Below are positions 12,401 through 22,986 of a stretch of 64,000 nucleotides of DNA, piece by piece. Each line of letters opens with the position of its first letter. Positions within the stretch are counted from its first letter, which is position 1. The notes under the pieces were generated by a model. It had not been told where the DNA came from, made no database searches, and was given only the letters and a program-made list of their open reading frames with translations. Source of the DNA: Cordilura impudica (Eukaryota; Arthropoda; Insecta; Diptera; Scathophagidae); assembly GCA_963682025.1 (NCBI GenBank), contig OY821522.1, forward strand, positions 29,376,959 through 29,440,958, read 5' to 3'. Both the position numbers and the translations under genes were made by a program.

Positions 12401-12670
12401 ATTATGAAGAAAAATTATGTATAAAAAGTAAAAGGAGTAAAAAAATCAGTTGTTAAAAAATTTGAATTCCGTAATTATCAAGAATCTATAGTAGAGAGAA
12501 AAACATTTTATGGTTAACAAAGGGTTATTCGTAGTAGATCCCATAATTTATATACGGAAATTGTAAATAAAATAAGTTTAAACTATAAGGGTGATAAGAG
12601 ATATGTTTTACCTAATAATGTTGATACATTAGCTTGGGGACATTATAAAATAAGTGATGTAGTTTTGTAA
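9466..12670 (+). pseudogene. Family B DNA polymerase remnant (Polinton/adintovirus-like)
   Basis: Pieces in all three frames line up in the expected order. At 9466-9897 an N-terminal part contains KKAVINVRNSDSFCFKW. At about 10150-10500 there are a cysteine motif (CDVCQNFYF) and the exonuclease motif with Asp and Glu (VVVYADMES). At 11258-11617 come LLYLKSDVFILSDIF, APSLSWDAILKY and YIDANNLYDWAM, the last being the first polymerase motif. The C-terminal part reaches about 12660 and ends in DTLAWGHYKI. There are many stops and frameshifts. Such polymerases copy linear virus-like DNA from a protein primer. A possible 55-bp intron or insertion lies at about 10509-10563. No capsid, ATPase, protease or integrase gene of such an element is visible nearby. 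Polinton versus adintovirus cannot be decided here. Confidence 0.75.
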
Positions 12671-13348
12671 GTTTAATTTTATTTCCAACAAAATATTGTA
12701 CCTTTTATTTTAAAAAAATAAAAAACATTGAAACAATTTGCTTTATTTTATATATAATTTATTTATTCTTTTTTGAACATTGCCATTTATTAACTTTATT
12801 GTCTTCCACTTTTTTCTTACATCTATCTTCATTGTGATCGTTGCTACCAACGATTTTTAAAAATGCGATCCATTTAGCTTAATACAGTTGTATGGTACCT
12901 TCTTAAACGATTTTATTCAATTAAAATTAATTTGACAAAATATTCTCCTTTTATACTTCTCCATACTGTTTGTTTATTTAAGGGTTAGATGGGGATGGAG
13001 AATGGGTCACTAAACCTTGTCTAAATATACAAAAGACTACCTTTTCTTTAAAAACGTTGCAACACTCGTATTTATTATTCAATCCTTTTGTTTTTAAGTA
13101 TGCTTAACACCTGTATATGTATAATTTTTATGTTAATTTCACAATCTGACAATTGAAGTTTTGTTTTGTATATTTCTGACTTGCGTCTGATATTACTATT
13201 GTGATTACGCTGAAGGTAATTTGTTGAATATTTTTATGTGGTTGGTTTATGTTCTTTTCGTCTTGTTCTGTTATCGCTCGTTGATTGCTGTTGATGGGGC
13301 GTTAATGTATTTGTCAGGGTTGTGCATTTATGTTCATTGGCATGAACA
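12671..13348 (-). other. Probable 3' LTR and flank of the BEL/Pao element
   Basis: No supported gene is seen here. On the - strand the tract AGGCCGGGAGAA (13349-13360) followed by TGTTCATG at 13348 looks like a polypurine tract and LTR start of a BEL element transcribed to the left, downstream of its integrase and third ORF. The far LTR border could not be set because no second LTR copy was found in the window. The segment nearest the polymerase remnant (12671-12960) is plain AT-rich sequence. Confidence 0.45.
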
Positions 13349-13453
13349 TTCTCCCGGCCTTGGGGAACCTGTGAACAAAAAGAACAATTATTTTTATGTG
13401 TTCAATTAAGGGTTAAATAGTGTAAGTGGGTAAAATGTTTTTCAAGGGTGTGT

Positions 13454-14373
13454 CTATTTAACAGATCCCATCACTAGCCAGCCAAGAGCTGAGTCTTGAG
13501 CAATTAGAGATCCACCATCCATGTGGATGGTGTTCTGTTTGATAATAGTGGTGTACAGGTCACCACCGATTTCCAGAGCCACAGGTGAATTGGAGTAAAT
13601 CTCCGGGAGATGCGACAAAACTTGTCTTTTATAGCATCACCAATGTCAGCTGGATAGGCTTTTTTGGGTAATTCGTTGACGACGAGCATACACACTTCAT
13701 ACCGTGTAGATGAAGGTAGAATGGGAACAACAACAACCTTAACGTATTCAGTTGTATTCATCTGAAATGTGATAAAACCACGATCGCGCACAAAGAATAA
13801 CGCAATACGGGAGGTGGTGATTGCAGGGTTTAGGAGAGCTCGTATTAAGGGGTTCCCGGTTTCCGTCTCAATCTAAACCACAGCAGTTGGGATCAGAGTT
13901 CTTGTCATTGATGACGGTAAAGCCATAGTCACGGTGGAAGATGCGGTTGATCGTCTTGCGGTATGGGGAGTCGCCGGTGTGGCTCGAGATGTAGATGATG
14001 ACGATTTATCCGTCTGAAGATTTTTTGAAATCCTTTGGGGACCATGCAGTACGGAATGATGTTTAGCATTAAATTTCCTACACCGTGTCTTATTATTGCA
14101 TGAACCAATTAAGTGGTTTCTGGCCAGACAGTTCATACAGTAGTGAAGCTTCACCACCGTTCGGTATTTTTCCGCCAAGTTCATTTGGTTGAACTTTTTG
14201 CAGCTAGTAAGCTTATGATCCGCCTGGCAAATACCGCAACCAAAATAACGTTTTGGCTGAGGCCGTTGCATGTTGTTGTTGTTGCGGGAGGTCTGGCCAG
14301 TCCTTTTGCGGTTATGTTGATGAGCATATTGGGTTTGATGACGGGTTTGACTCTTGTGTTTTCCTGGTGCCAT
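13454..14373 (-). pseudogene. BEL third ORF: zinc-knuckle (NC) plus protease-like domain
   Basis: On the - strand, 123 bp after the integrase stop, an ATG at 14373 (MAPGKHKSQ) opens a reading frame that follows the acceptor-like sequence TTAATACAG. It encodes a basic N-terminus and three Cys/His clusters like BEL Gag nucleocapsid (CGICQADHKLTSC, CMNCLARNHLIGSC, then CRKFNAKHH). An S/T-rich linker and a BEL-type retropepsin-like domain follow, ending with the usual GWLVMG block at about 13470. The expected catalytic D-S/T-G is replaced by N-P-A (ALLNPAITTSR), so it should not cleave. It has one TAG at 13873 and a frameshift near 13620. It lies in the env position, but no signal peptide or fusion segment is seen. 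It could also be a fragment of another BEL copy. Confidence 0.7.
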
Positions 14374-14494
14374 TTTGCTGTATTAATAAGAATGCAAAGT
14401 TATGTTATTATAATGAAATGAATGAATTAGGTAATTGGTGGGTTAGGGTTCAGTGTTAATAATGGGTAAATACGATAAGTGTATTAGTTATAAA

Positions 14495-15649
14495 CTAGTT
14501 AGAGGGTAAAACTACAACTTTAGTTATAGGTCGCGTTAAATTCCCCGTTGCGGTTCTCAAGTCAACTACTCGAACTCGTACGTCGGAACCTGGGTGTACT
14601 TTTATTACATGACCTAAAGACCAATCGTTAGTGGGTAGATTGTCTTGTCTTATGCCAACCATATCGTTGACTTCAATCTGACGTTGAGGGGTTTTCCACT
14701 TGTATCGCTTGTGTAATTCTTTAAGGTATTCATCTTTCCATCTTCTGCAGAAATGATGGTATTGAATTCTGAGCTTTTGCCATCGATTTGCTAGAGTTAT
14801 GTTTTCATCACTAAGATCTGGTTCAGCTGGGGTGAGTAAAGCTGATCCAATTAAAAAATTACTTTAGGTTAAAGGGTTCAAATCTTGAGGGTTTGCACTT
14901 GATGGGCTGAGCGGTCTAGAGTTGAGACATCCTTCAATCCGGGCAAGTAGGATTGCTATCTCTGCAGAAGTGTATTTCTGTATGTTGGATTTTTTGAGAT
15001 GAGCTTTGAAGCTATTTACTCCAGCTTCCTATAATCCTCCCATGTGTGGAGCTCCTGGTAGGATAAAATGCCATATCAAGTTTTGAAAACTTTGGGTAGA
15101 AACTACAGAATCTCTAGAGTTTTTAAAAATTCTTGCCGCTCTTTCTTCAACAACTTACAAGCACCTATGAAATTTGTGCCGTTGTTGGAATAAATAGCGG
15201 CAGGGCATCCCCGCCTCGAAAAAAATCAGGCAAATGCTGCCATAAATGCTTCGGTAGAGAGGTCTGAAGTGGGTTCCAGGTGAATGGCTTTTGTTGCAAA
15301 GCAAACAAAAACACGTACATCACCTTTTGCTATTTTGCACGCTCGTTCAGTGTAATTTTTCATTTCAAACGGTCCCGCAAAATCAACTCCAACAGTGTAA
15401 AAGGGTTTCGATATTTGTGTACGTTTTGGAGGCAATGCTGCCATTAATTGGGTTGCTTGACGATTTTTATATCTCATACAGGGTGAGCATTTTCTGATGA
15501 CACAGCCTATTAGATTTTGAAGCTTCGGAATCCAATAGCGTGTTTCGTTAATAGTTTGGCAAAAAAGCTAGAGTAGGATATCAAAATTGGGTGTCGTTCA
15601 TCATATGACAAGCAATAAGAACTTGCCAATCTTCCGTTTGCACGTATTA
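14495..15649 (-). pseudogene. pol: BEL/Pao integrase, C-terminal two thirds
   Basis: Reading leftward from 15649 the sequence encodes the end of the zinc-binding region (CVIRKCSPCMRYK) and the integrase core. 15477-15226 is open and includes VGVDFAGPF (first Asp) and CFATKAIHLE. The next part, with YSNNGTNF where the second catalytic Asp should be, shows Asn at that site, and several stops follow. The C-terminal DUF5641-type domain is readable from about 14720 and ends at the TAG at 14495. The N-terminal part of the same integrase lies beyond the 23.5-kb insertion, at 39227 and above. Joining the two sides with a single TGCC keeps one frame. Confidence 0.85.
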
Positions 15650-15653
15650 TGCC

Positions 15654-16181
15654 TGTAGTGAGTGCATGGACATGGTGTATAAAGACACTAAAGATATGAT
15701 TCATGTACTCACAATATGAAGTGTGTATGGACACAGTGTAAAAGAACAAACACAAATTGTTCATACACACACACACACACTGTACATATTTGTGTCAAGC
15801 TATCGGCAACATTGCGATAAGCTTACATTGTTGCGAATCTGTGTGTATTGATTGAATTCGATCTTCATATTTGACCATTTGAATTTATGGCAAATATGAA
15901 TATGTAAACAATAGCGACATGTGAGGAATTCTATTCGAATTAGGTCACTCACTAATTGCTTACATGGCACAAATATGCTATGGATAAAATTTGAATGTAG
16001 TTGTAAGTACTCAAATTTAGCGATAAGAAATCAATGTAAAAATTAGTATATAAGAAGCAAATTTCTTTTAAATAAAATCAGATATAAATTTACATTCAAC
16101 CAAATAAGAAGCAGTTTTATTTTGATACCCAGAAGAAGTATATCCAAAGTCTACAACGGTTTCCAATCTAATTTTACAACA
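15654..16181 (+). repeat. 5' LTR of element A (528 bp)
   Basis: It starts TGTAGTGAGTGCATGG and ends TTTTACAACA. The 3' LTR copy differs by about 13 substitutions and one CA unit by hand count. An (AC)n run lies at about 15763-15780. TATA-like and poly(A)-signal-like sequences (TATATAAGAAGC and AAATAAAATC) lie near 16045-16080. The LTR is followed at once by a primer-binding-site-like sequence. Confidence 0.9.
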
Positions 16182-16425
16182 TGGCGATCCTGGCCAATTC
16201 TTTGAAAGTGTAGCAACGGCATGCAATTTGAACAAAATTGCTCAGCCAATGCAACACATCAAAGACGGAGTCCTGAGGAATATACCCTAAATTTACAACA
16301 TGCGAGGAATATATCCTGAATAATATCCTGAATAATATATCCTGAGGAATATATCCTGAAGAAGAAGCCGAAAAATACCGAAGAGATAAGTTTTAGTATA
16401 ATAAATTTATATTTACAAAAAAAAA
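16182..16425 (+). promoter_or_regulatory. Primer binding site and start of leader of element A
   Basis: TGGCGATCCTGG directly follows the LTR end, as expected for a tRNA-primed retroelement; element B has TGGCGATCCTGC at the same place. The tRNA was not identified. The rest is a short leader with four imperfect GAATATATCCTGA units at about 16277-16360. Confidence 0.6.
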
Positions 16426-17061
16426 ACAAGTAAGAGTGTTAAATTCGGCTGTGCCGAATATTTGATACCCTCCACCTCGGTTTGAGTCTTGATAATAAAT
16501 GTAACTTAAAAAGTAAACAATTTGTTAAACTTAATACCAAATTATTTCAGCAAATTCTTTGGGTTGGTTTTCGTCTTTTCTATTATTTCGGATTTATTTC
16601 GGTGTTTGCTTTTTGGTCATCGTGGTTGCTGATCGGCATGCATTTAGGTTATATACCTATATGCATGCGTTTCCGGTTATATGACATAACTTCTCATTTA
16701 ATTTAGTTTTTGCTAATTAAATAGCTCGCTCTAACCTCCATTGCAAAGGTAATGGTTGTGTATTAAAATAGTGCCATATTTGGAAAACATAGAGAATAAA
16801 TTTATAATAATAGATATTCAAATTAGGGATGCCAAACGCAAAAACCCAAATGTCCCAAACATTTTAAATAAAATAATTTGTTCTCTTTATTTTCTGAAAA
16901 ACTTCAAATTTTCATCCAAAAAAAATTGTGAAAATTTATATATAAAAAATAACATTCTCATCAAAATGCGTTTATTTATGTAACAGTTTTTATGTTCGCA
17001 ATTCTTAAATATCATTTGACGTTTTCTAAAATTCATTGAATTTAAATTAATGTTTTCTGTA

Positions 17062-17643
17062 GTGTGATTCTGTAAATTTCAACGATCCGACAATCGCAAA
17101 ATATATCGACAGCTATTGTTGTTTGCACTAAGGATTAAGTGATTCACTAAGTACATACATCTTAACGACAGTCGACAAATCTATTTTTCTATTTATTTAA
17201 ATTGTAAACGAGTGGCATCTCTGTCAAAATAAGCGAAAAACACAAAGAAGAATAGAAAAAAACAAATTACTTCGTGTTTGACAGGATGATTTTATGTTTA
17301 TGTTTAATATCTTTATTTTTTACCAATATTTCTGTGTATTTATTTGAAAATGAAATAATGAATTGAATATGCTATTTAATTTTTTTATTTATATAAAAAA
17401 GTTTTTTAATTAAAGCAAAATATTTTCACTATTTTATGATTTTTATTTATGTATGACGACATTTCAACCTAAAAATTAAAGTTTTTATCGATTGAATAAA
17501 CAACACAAAAATGGTTGTCGTTTAGATAACAACAACAGCTGACTTTAACAATAGCGAATATCGTTTAAAAATTTTACTGATAATTTTGCAATTTTCTTTT
17601 TTTAACGATTCGACTATCGTTAAAAGAAGTTACTGAATCGCGA
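17062..17643. mobile_element. Possible MITE of about 580 bp
   Basis: The left end GTGATTCTGTAAATTTC, followed by AACGATCCGAC, resembles the reverse complement of the right end, GCGATTCAGTAACTTC, followed by AACGATAGTCG. The inverted match is imperfect and no clear target duplication was seen. The interior is AT-rich and non-coding. The family is unknown. Confidence 0.4.
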
Positions 17644-18637
17644 TACTGAAAAGCTATTAATTTCTCCTGAATGTCAATATTTTTTTAAATGTAAAAATTT
17701 TTTAAATGTAAACATAGGTATTTGGTGTTTTTTTTTTTTGGAATTTCAATTTGTGTTTAACTAATAAAATTTATTTATTAAAGATTCAATTGATGTCTTC
17801 TAAATTTAAAATTATAATTTCCGACATTTTGATATGATTTTCTGAAATTCAATTAATTGTAATTTATAATTGGAAATTTTTAATTCCAGTTTTTAGAATT
17901 GATATTATCTTAAATTTGAATGGAAAATTTAAAAGTGCAATTTTGTATTTATGTGTATAATAATGCTTTAGTAATTATAAACAATTTTTAGAAATTAGAT
18001 GTAATCGCAATCAGATATTTTGTAGGTAAAGCAGAATAATAATTCTATATAACTATGTAGAACTTTTTTGAAAGCAAAAAACTCATTGATAACTCGGTAA
18101 CTCTATTTTGTTATGACAACAAAAAGTTAATATGCCAAACTTATGTTCATATTTGTAAAAGAATAATGAAAATACATATGAAATAAAAGACCAGCCCGTG
18201 TATACTCTTAACATTGTTCTGTATGATATCCAGTTGAAAATATCAACATTCATTATAAAATAGAAATAACTATTGCAAAGCTAATTAGAACAAACAAAAA
18301 TTGTGGCGCCATCTACTATGGCATAGTCACGCTGAGCAAAATGAAGTGACACTCTGTTAATGCAAAAGAAATGTATTTTCCCCACAACAAAATATTGCAG
18401 AATTTTATGTAAATAAAATAATATACCGACTTATTTCTAACATGCAGTTGTTATGGATATACATATATAATATATGTATATTATTTGTATTATTTAATAT
18501 GTTTATATAAATTTATAAATAAATTTATACATAAAATTTTTTTTTGCTATATTTACATTATTTTTTTTTATTAACAACTAGGTATTTTAGCATTATTTGC
18601 TTAAGATGTTGGTGAATTTTTACTCCCTTTATATTAA

Positions 18638-20102
18638 CCCGAATTGTCCCAGTGTGTCCATATGGCAACGCAGAAATGGTCTGCAGTTACAGATTTTATA
18701 AAAATTAACGTATCGTTAAAATTTCAAGTAGGCGACGATTTTGTGTTCTAAAAAGTACCGTTGATTACCATGACAAGTGGATAGACAATATCTTGTTTAG
18801 TTTTTACGTGATAGTCATACAAAGAAGTTGTAAAAAAAATAATGTCAAAAAAGTGCAAATCTGAATTCATGAGGATGTAAATATATTTGTATAATATCTA
18901 ATGTTTATATCCAAATGGTTTCCTATGATGAATTATAATCAAGATAGATGGGAGATTATTTAGAAATATTAACTTTTTAAAAATGTTTTGTTTTTATATA
19001 GTTTTTTTAATATTTTATATCGCCGTTGCCATATGGCAACGCCGGGTCATACTAGAATTTTCAAAATATTAAAAAGTGAAGTTTTAAATGTTTGTCTAGG
19101 AAAATAATACTGCAAGAGACAATCGACTGTTTGGAAGAGTTGAGTTTCGAAAATGTCGTACCTGAAGCTATACATATATTGCCGCCTGAAAACGAAAATG
19201 GGGTGGTTAGTGGTGAAGATGATGGTTTAGATGAAGAGGAGGCCATCCTAGATAATGTATGTGCAGGTCAATTAAAAGCAAACTGTGAAATAGTATTTCG
19301 ATCTGGAAAATATGTGGATACAGCTGATGCACTTCAGTTGGATTAATCGGATGACGAACTCACATTTGATGAAAATATTTTGACAGACATATTGGACAAC
19401 TCTGCAGTAAATATAGAAACAAATCTTTTGGATGTTTCTGCGAACGAGCAATCGACTTCAACTATAAAAAGCAGATTACTAGAACAGACTATGCCACAAT
19501 TAGAATTTCGACGACAGATTGCGACATTTTACTGCATACATTACGGAGTAGCTCCTATTAGACCTGGTGCAACACGAAAACACAAATTGGAAGGTACGGT
19601 GCTGGAATCACTTCGCTATGATTGAGTCAACCATTGGCCAATGACTATCGAAAAGAAAAGACGATGTGCTGAAGGCACCTGCACGAGTACTGTGCGTACT
19701 GCCTGTAAAAAATGTAATATTGGTATGTGCATCAATTGTTTTGAAAAATATCATACCAAAATGTAAAATATAAAAAAAAAATGTTTTTGTGTATATTTAT
19801 TTTATTTTACTATTTTGAATTGTTTTAAAAACTTACAAAAATGTGTATTTTATTTTAATTTAATGTTATTTGCTTTTAAAAGTAAAGAAATTATTTGAAA
19901 AAAATTTTAACATAGGTTTTATTTATTTGCATGTAAATTTCCAGTATGACCCAGTGTTGCCATATGACAACGGCCCCCACCGAACAAACCCCCTAATGAA
20001 AAAATGTTTTGTTAATATTCCTGTAATCATTAGTCACCATTCAATTATTTGATGCAAGCAAATATTGGATATTCCAAAAAAATAATTGTGGGACAATTCG
20101 GG
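18638..20102 (+). mobile_element. piggyBac-type transposon, internally deleted, TSD TTAA
   Basis: Terminal inverted repeats CCCGAATTGTCCCA (left) and TGGGACAATTCGGG (right) are directly flanked by TTAA (18634-18637 and 20103-20106), the obligatory piggyBac target. The 1465-bp body carries only the first and last parts of a transposase gene. A palindromic motif GTTGCCATATGGCAAC occurs perfectly at 19025-19040 and with one or two changes at 18654-18669 and 19956-19971. Around the latter pair a 24-bp inverted repeat (19030-19053 against 19943-19966) includes CGGGTCATACT. These are likely transposase contact sites. Confidence 0.92.
19092..19766 (+). pseudogene. piggyBac transposase remnant lacking the catalytic core
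   Basis: One frame, broken by TAA at 19344 and TGA at 19623, joins an acidic N-terminus (ENENGVVSGEDDGLDEEEA) to the far C-terminus. The latter includes RPGATRKHKLEG, a HWP motif and a Cys-rich zinc-binding tail (CRT-type spacing: CTSTVRTACKKCNIGMCINC) that binds terminal repeats in this family. The central several hundred residues with the three catalytic aspartates are missing, replaced by a short junction near 19480. No proper ATG lies in frame upstream. It could at most give a terminal-repeat-binding fragment, and the stops make that unlikely. Confidence 0.85.
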
Positions 20103-21132
20103 TTAACTCGTAGTGTCTGCTTGCCGAAAAAATTTTGGATCGATTTTGACCAATTTCCCGCGAGCCATTCGGTCTGAAATTTTGCAGGCAGGCTCGTGGT
20201 AATAACAGAAATGATCTAACAAATTTTTAGAGTGATGCCAAAACAATGGAAACTTTTAAATTTTTCTACCAGAGTTAATAAAAAAAAAATGTACAAAGGG
20301 TTAGTTTTTATTATATTATTACCACAACGACCACAAAAGCAACAAGTCCAGCTATGACAACAACACAACATTTAGAATAACAACAAGAACAATATAGAAA
20401 CATCATATTCTTAATTTTTTTTACTTTTTCAGAGATTTCCCTGGACGTGTTCCACCGATTTTAATGATTTTTGGTGAATCATCCTCACTTAAAATGATCA
20501 CTGTAGCTGCACCATTCAGAGCGTGATCGTGACAAGAGCAACATAGAATATTATATTTTTTCAAGACTTTTTTTAGTTCTTCATTCAAATCTCGGGTCCT
20601 AATTGACCGATTTGGACGATTTTAAATAGCGAACTTTTCAGGATGTTAATGAATCATTTTTTATGTCAACGAGCACCCTAGCTGCCCGATTGATGCCGTC
20701 ATCGTGATTTCCACAGACGGACAGACGGACATCATTATATTAACTCCGGTTGTTATAAGGATCACAAATATATATATTTTATGGGGTCCAAAATTTTTTT
20801 TCTAATTATTACAAACGGAATGACAAACTTATATATACCCTCTGCACAGTGGAGTGGAGGGTATAAAAATCCAAAAAGTGCATGGGCACATTTGGTAGAA
20901 CTTTTAAATAAATTGTGAAAGTGATGGAAATAAATCCACATAATGGAAAGTGTATAAAAATCATAAAAAGAATTTTTATAGAAACAAATTTATAATATGT
21001 AAAAGTGAAAATTAACATTTGTGAAGAAAAAGAAGAACATTTTGTTTTTTGAATTTACAAAAAAAAAAGAAGAGGAAAATTTATTGTAAAATTTTTTTTG
21101 GTAGAACATTTTGAATAATCTATATTTTTTTA

Positions 21133-21330
21133 ATGGGTAACACCCAAAATAAAATAAGCGAAGTGGTAACGGCCACAGTAAGAGCTCCAACTGCAGTTAG
21201 TATCAGTTTAGAGGTTGTAATTCATATTTGCGTTGGAACTACTTTAATAGTTACCATTAGATATTTGAAGAAATATATTAAGAAACAGTTTAGGAGACAA
21301 CAGGTTAGGATAAATCTAGGAAATGCATAA
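21133..21330 (+). CDS. Leader ORF a of element A: 65-aa single-pass membrane peptide
   Basis: ATG at 21133 opens a 65-residue ORF beginning MGNTQNK, a context that could accept N-myristoylation at Gly2. A hydrophobic segment follows at about residues 22-45 (LEVVIHICVGTTLIVTI), then a strongly basic tail (RYLKKYIKKQFRRQQ). It lies between the 5' LTR and gag of element A, and its stop overlaps the start of the next ORF by 8 bp. Element B carries a different but similar short membrane ORF at 28114 in the same place. Function unknown. Expression would need an intact leader, now broken by large insertions. Confidence 0.5.
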   Translation: MGNTQNKISEVVTATVRAPTAVSISLEVVIHICVGTTLIVTIRYLKKYIKKQFRRQQVRINLGNA

Positions 21331-21977
21331 TTTTGATAGAGAAGAACCCCTTGAAAAAATATGGGAAAAAGTACAAGAAGCTGAAAAAAGGTGATTGAAA
21401 CAGCTAAGGGAATATGAGAACAACGATAGGGTAGAAATAGAAAAACCAGAAATTTTAAATATAGGCCCAAAACCGATAAAAGTTTTAGTATCAGAGAAAA
21501 TTTTTAGACAACGAATTATCCCAAAAGTAGATTTATCTATAATAATGAGAAATAGAGGCGATTATAGAAGTCGCATGAAAAGAAGATTAAATGTTTTAAA
21601 GAATGAACTAAGCTATGAAACAGAAGAGAATAGGAGATGTGATTTGGAAAAGAAAATACAGGAAACAAAGAAAAACTTGAAATTAGATTCGAAAAGAAAA
21701 AAGGAAATTAAAAGAAACAAAAAAAACAATTAAAAATTATCATTTCGTATTAGGAAAACCAATTCCAATGGATAAGAAAAGAGATAGTTTGAACAGATAT
21801 CGTAAAGAAGCTGAAGAAAAAGAGGAGATTGAAACAGAAAGGGAATTAAAATGGCTAACATGGTTTTGGAAAGATATAGGTATGGAAAGAGCTCCTACTA
21901 GAGAGGATGTAATTAGACCTACTACTAGAGAAGAAGAAACTTGTAGAATGTTATCAAAATACGGAAGAGGTATATAA
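21323..21977 (+). pseudogene. Leader ORF b of element A: charged protein of unknown function
   Basis: ATG at 21323 (overlapping the ORF a stop) reads MHNFDREEPLEKIWEK. It has a TGA at 21392 and continues in frame to 21733. A one-base shift in an eight-A run (21719-21726) leads into the frame that ends at 21977 with MLSKYGRGI. Read together it is about 217 residues, very rich in Lys, Arg and Glu, with predicted helical/coiled stretches (EENRRCDLEKKIQETKKNL; KEAEEKEEIETERELKWL). No family was recognised. The position, just upstream of gag apart from a later mini-me-like insertion, suggests a retroelement leader gene. It could also be an exon of an unrelated fragment. Confidence 0.45.
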
Positions 21978-22033
21978 CTACTGTAACTATAAAAAAAAAA
22001 ATGAAATAAAATAAAATAAAAATACATATATAA

Positions 22034-22826
22034 ACAAGTAAGAAAATTATAGTCGGCCTAGACCGACTATACGATACCCTATACCATGCGTTTAGAAACC
22101 CTATCTCTTAGGCCCAACTAACTGGACATAGAAAATAAGCAAAAACCAAATTTGAGTGGTATTTTTATTAATTTTTTTGGCTGCAGATATGAAAAAGTTC
22201 GTATCGGATCTATATCTATATGGGGACTAGGTCCAAAAATGGACCAATCCTGATCATGTTTGGTAAAGTCTCTTGTATTTTGCAAAAAGACATACAAACA
22301 AAATTTGAGAAGAATCAGTGCATTATTTTTGTTTTTAATAGATTTAAGTGAAGATCGGGAAGCAGTCTATATGGGGCCAAAGGGATCATTTTTGGACTAC
22401 TCATTAATGGATGTAATGAACGCATACAAACCCAATTTGAGTAAGATCTATATGACAATTTGGATCTTATGGCAATTTATGTCGATTTCATAGGGGTAAT
22501 TTGTATGGGGGCTAGGTCTGAACATGGACCGATTCTCACCAATTTCAATACCGTTCATTCCATGACCGATAAAAGCTTATATACCAAATTTCATCAAAAT
22601 ATATTCATATTTGCGACCTGCAGTTTTATTACAAGCTTTACATGGACACACAGACGGACGGACGGACGGACGGACGGACGGACGGACATCGTTAAATCGA
22701 ATCAGATAGTGATTCTGATTCGATCGGTATAATTAAAGATGGGTCTAGGTCAAATATTTTTGGTTGTTACAAACAGCAGCACAAAGTCATTATACCCAAA
22801 CCACATAGTGGTATAGGGTATAATAA
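22034..22826 (+). repeat. Mini-me-like (GTCY)n repeat
   Basis: It starts ACAAGTAAGAAAATTATAG with a near-perfect 24-bp palindrome at 22048-22071 (AGTCGGCCTAGACCGACT core) and CGATACCCTATACC. It has a (GACG)n microsatellite at about 22653-22686 and ends CATAGTGGTATAGGGTATAA. Copies in both orientations occur at 58847-59622 and 62058-64000. It interrupts the leader of element A between ORF b and gag. Short ORFs inside are not supported as genes. Confidence 0.8.
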
Positions 22827-22986
22827 AAGCATACAACTACTACATATATGAAAACTTATTTTTTTTACTATGATAAATAATTGATTAAGATCAAATTTAA
22901 TTATAATTTGTTTGTAAGATGATCTATAAAATAAATAAAGAAAATATTTAAAAACAAAAAATTAAATAAAAGGAAAAATTTTTCAT

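Larger units (their letters stand above)
16426..20870 (+). repeat. Mini-me/DINE-like repeat, long variant with insertions
   Basis: It opens with ACAAGTAAG and a short hairpin (TTCGGCTGTGCCGAA) followed by GATACCCTCCACC. It closes with a (GACG/GACA)n microsatellite near 20714-20730 and TGGAGTGGAGGGTATAAAAA. These are the marks of the dipteran mini-me group of (GTCY)n elements, often linked to DINE-1/Helentron-type repeats. The body is far longer than usual because it holds a piggyBac remnant (18638-20102) and perhaps a MITE (17062-17643). No coding sequence of its own was recognised. A short open stretch at 16482-16706 has no known features. Confidence 0.6.

Noticed and set aside
13454..14373. 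Env gene of the BEL element
   Set aside because: The position fits, but there is no signal peptide, fusion segment or transmembrane anchor; the Cys motifs are nucleocapsid-like.
15763..15780. (AC)n run as a separate microsatellite locus
   Set aside because: It is part of the LTR of element A and recurs in the other LTR, shorter by one CA unit.
21719..21727. A-run followed by AAC that looks like a -1 slippery heptamer
   Set aside because: The downstream frame is offset by +1, not -1, so a simple one-base indel in the A-run explains it better than programmed frameshifting.
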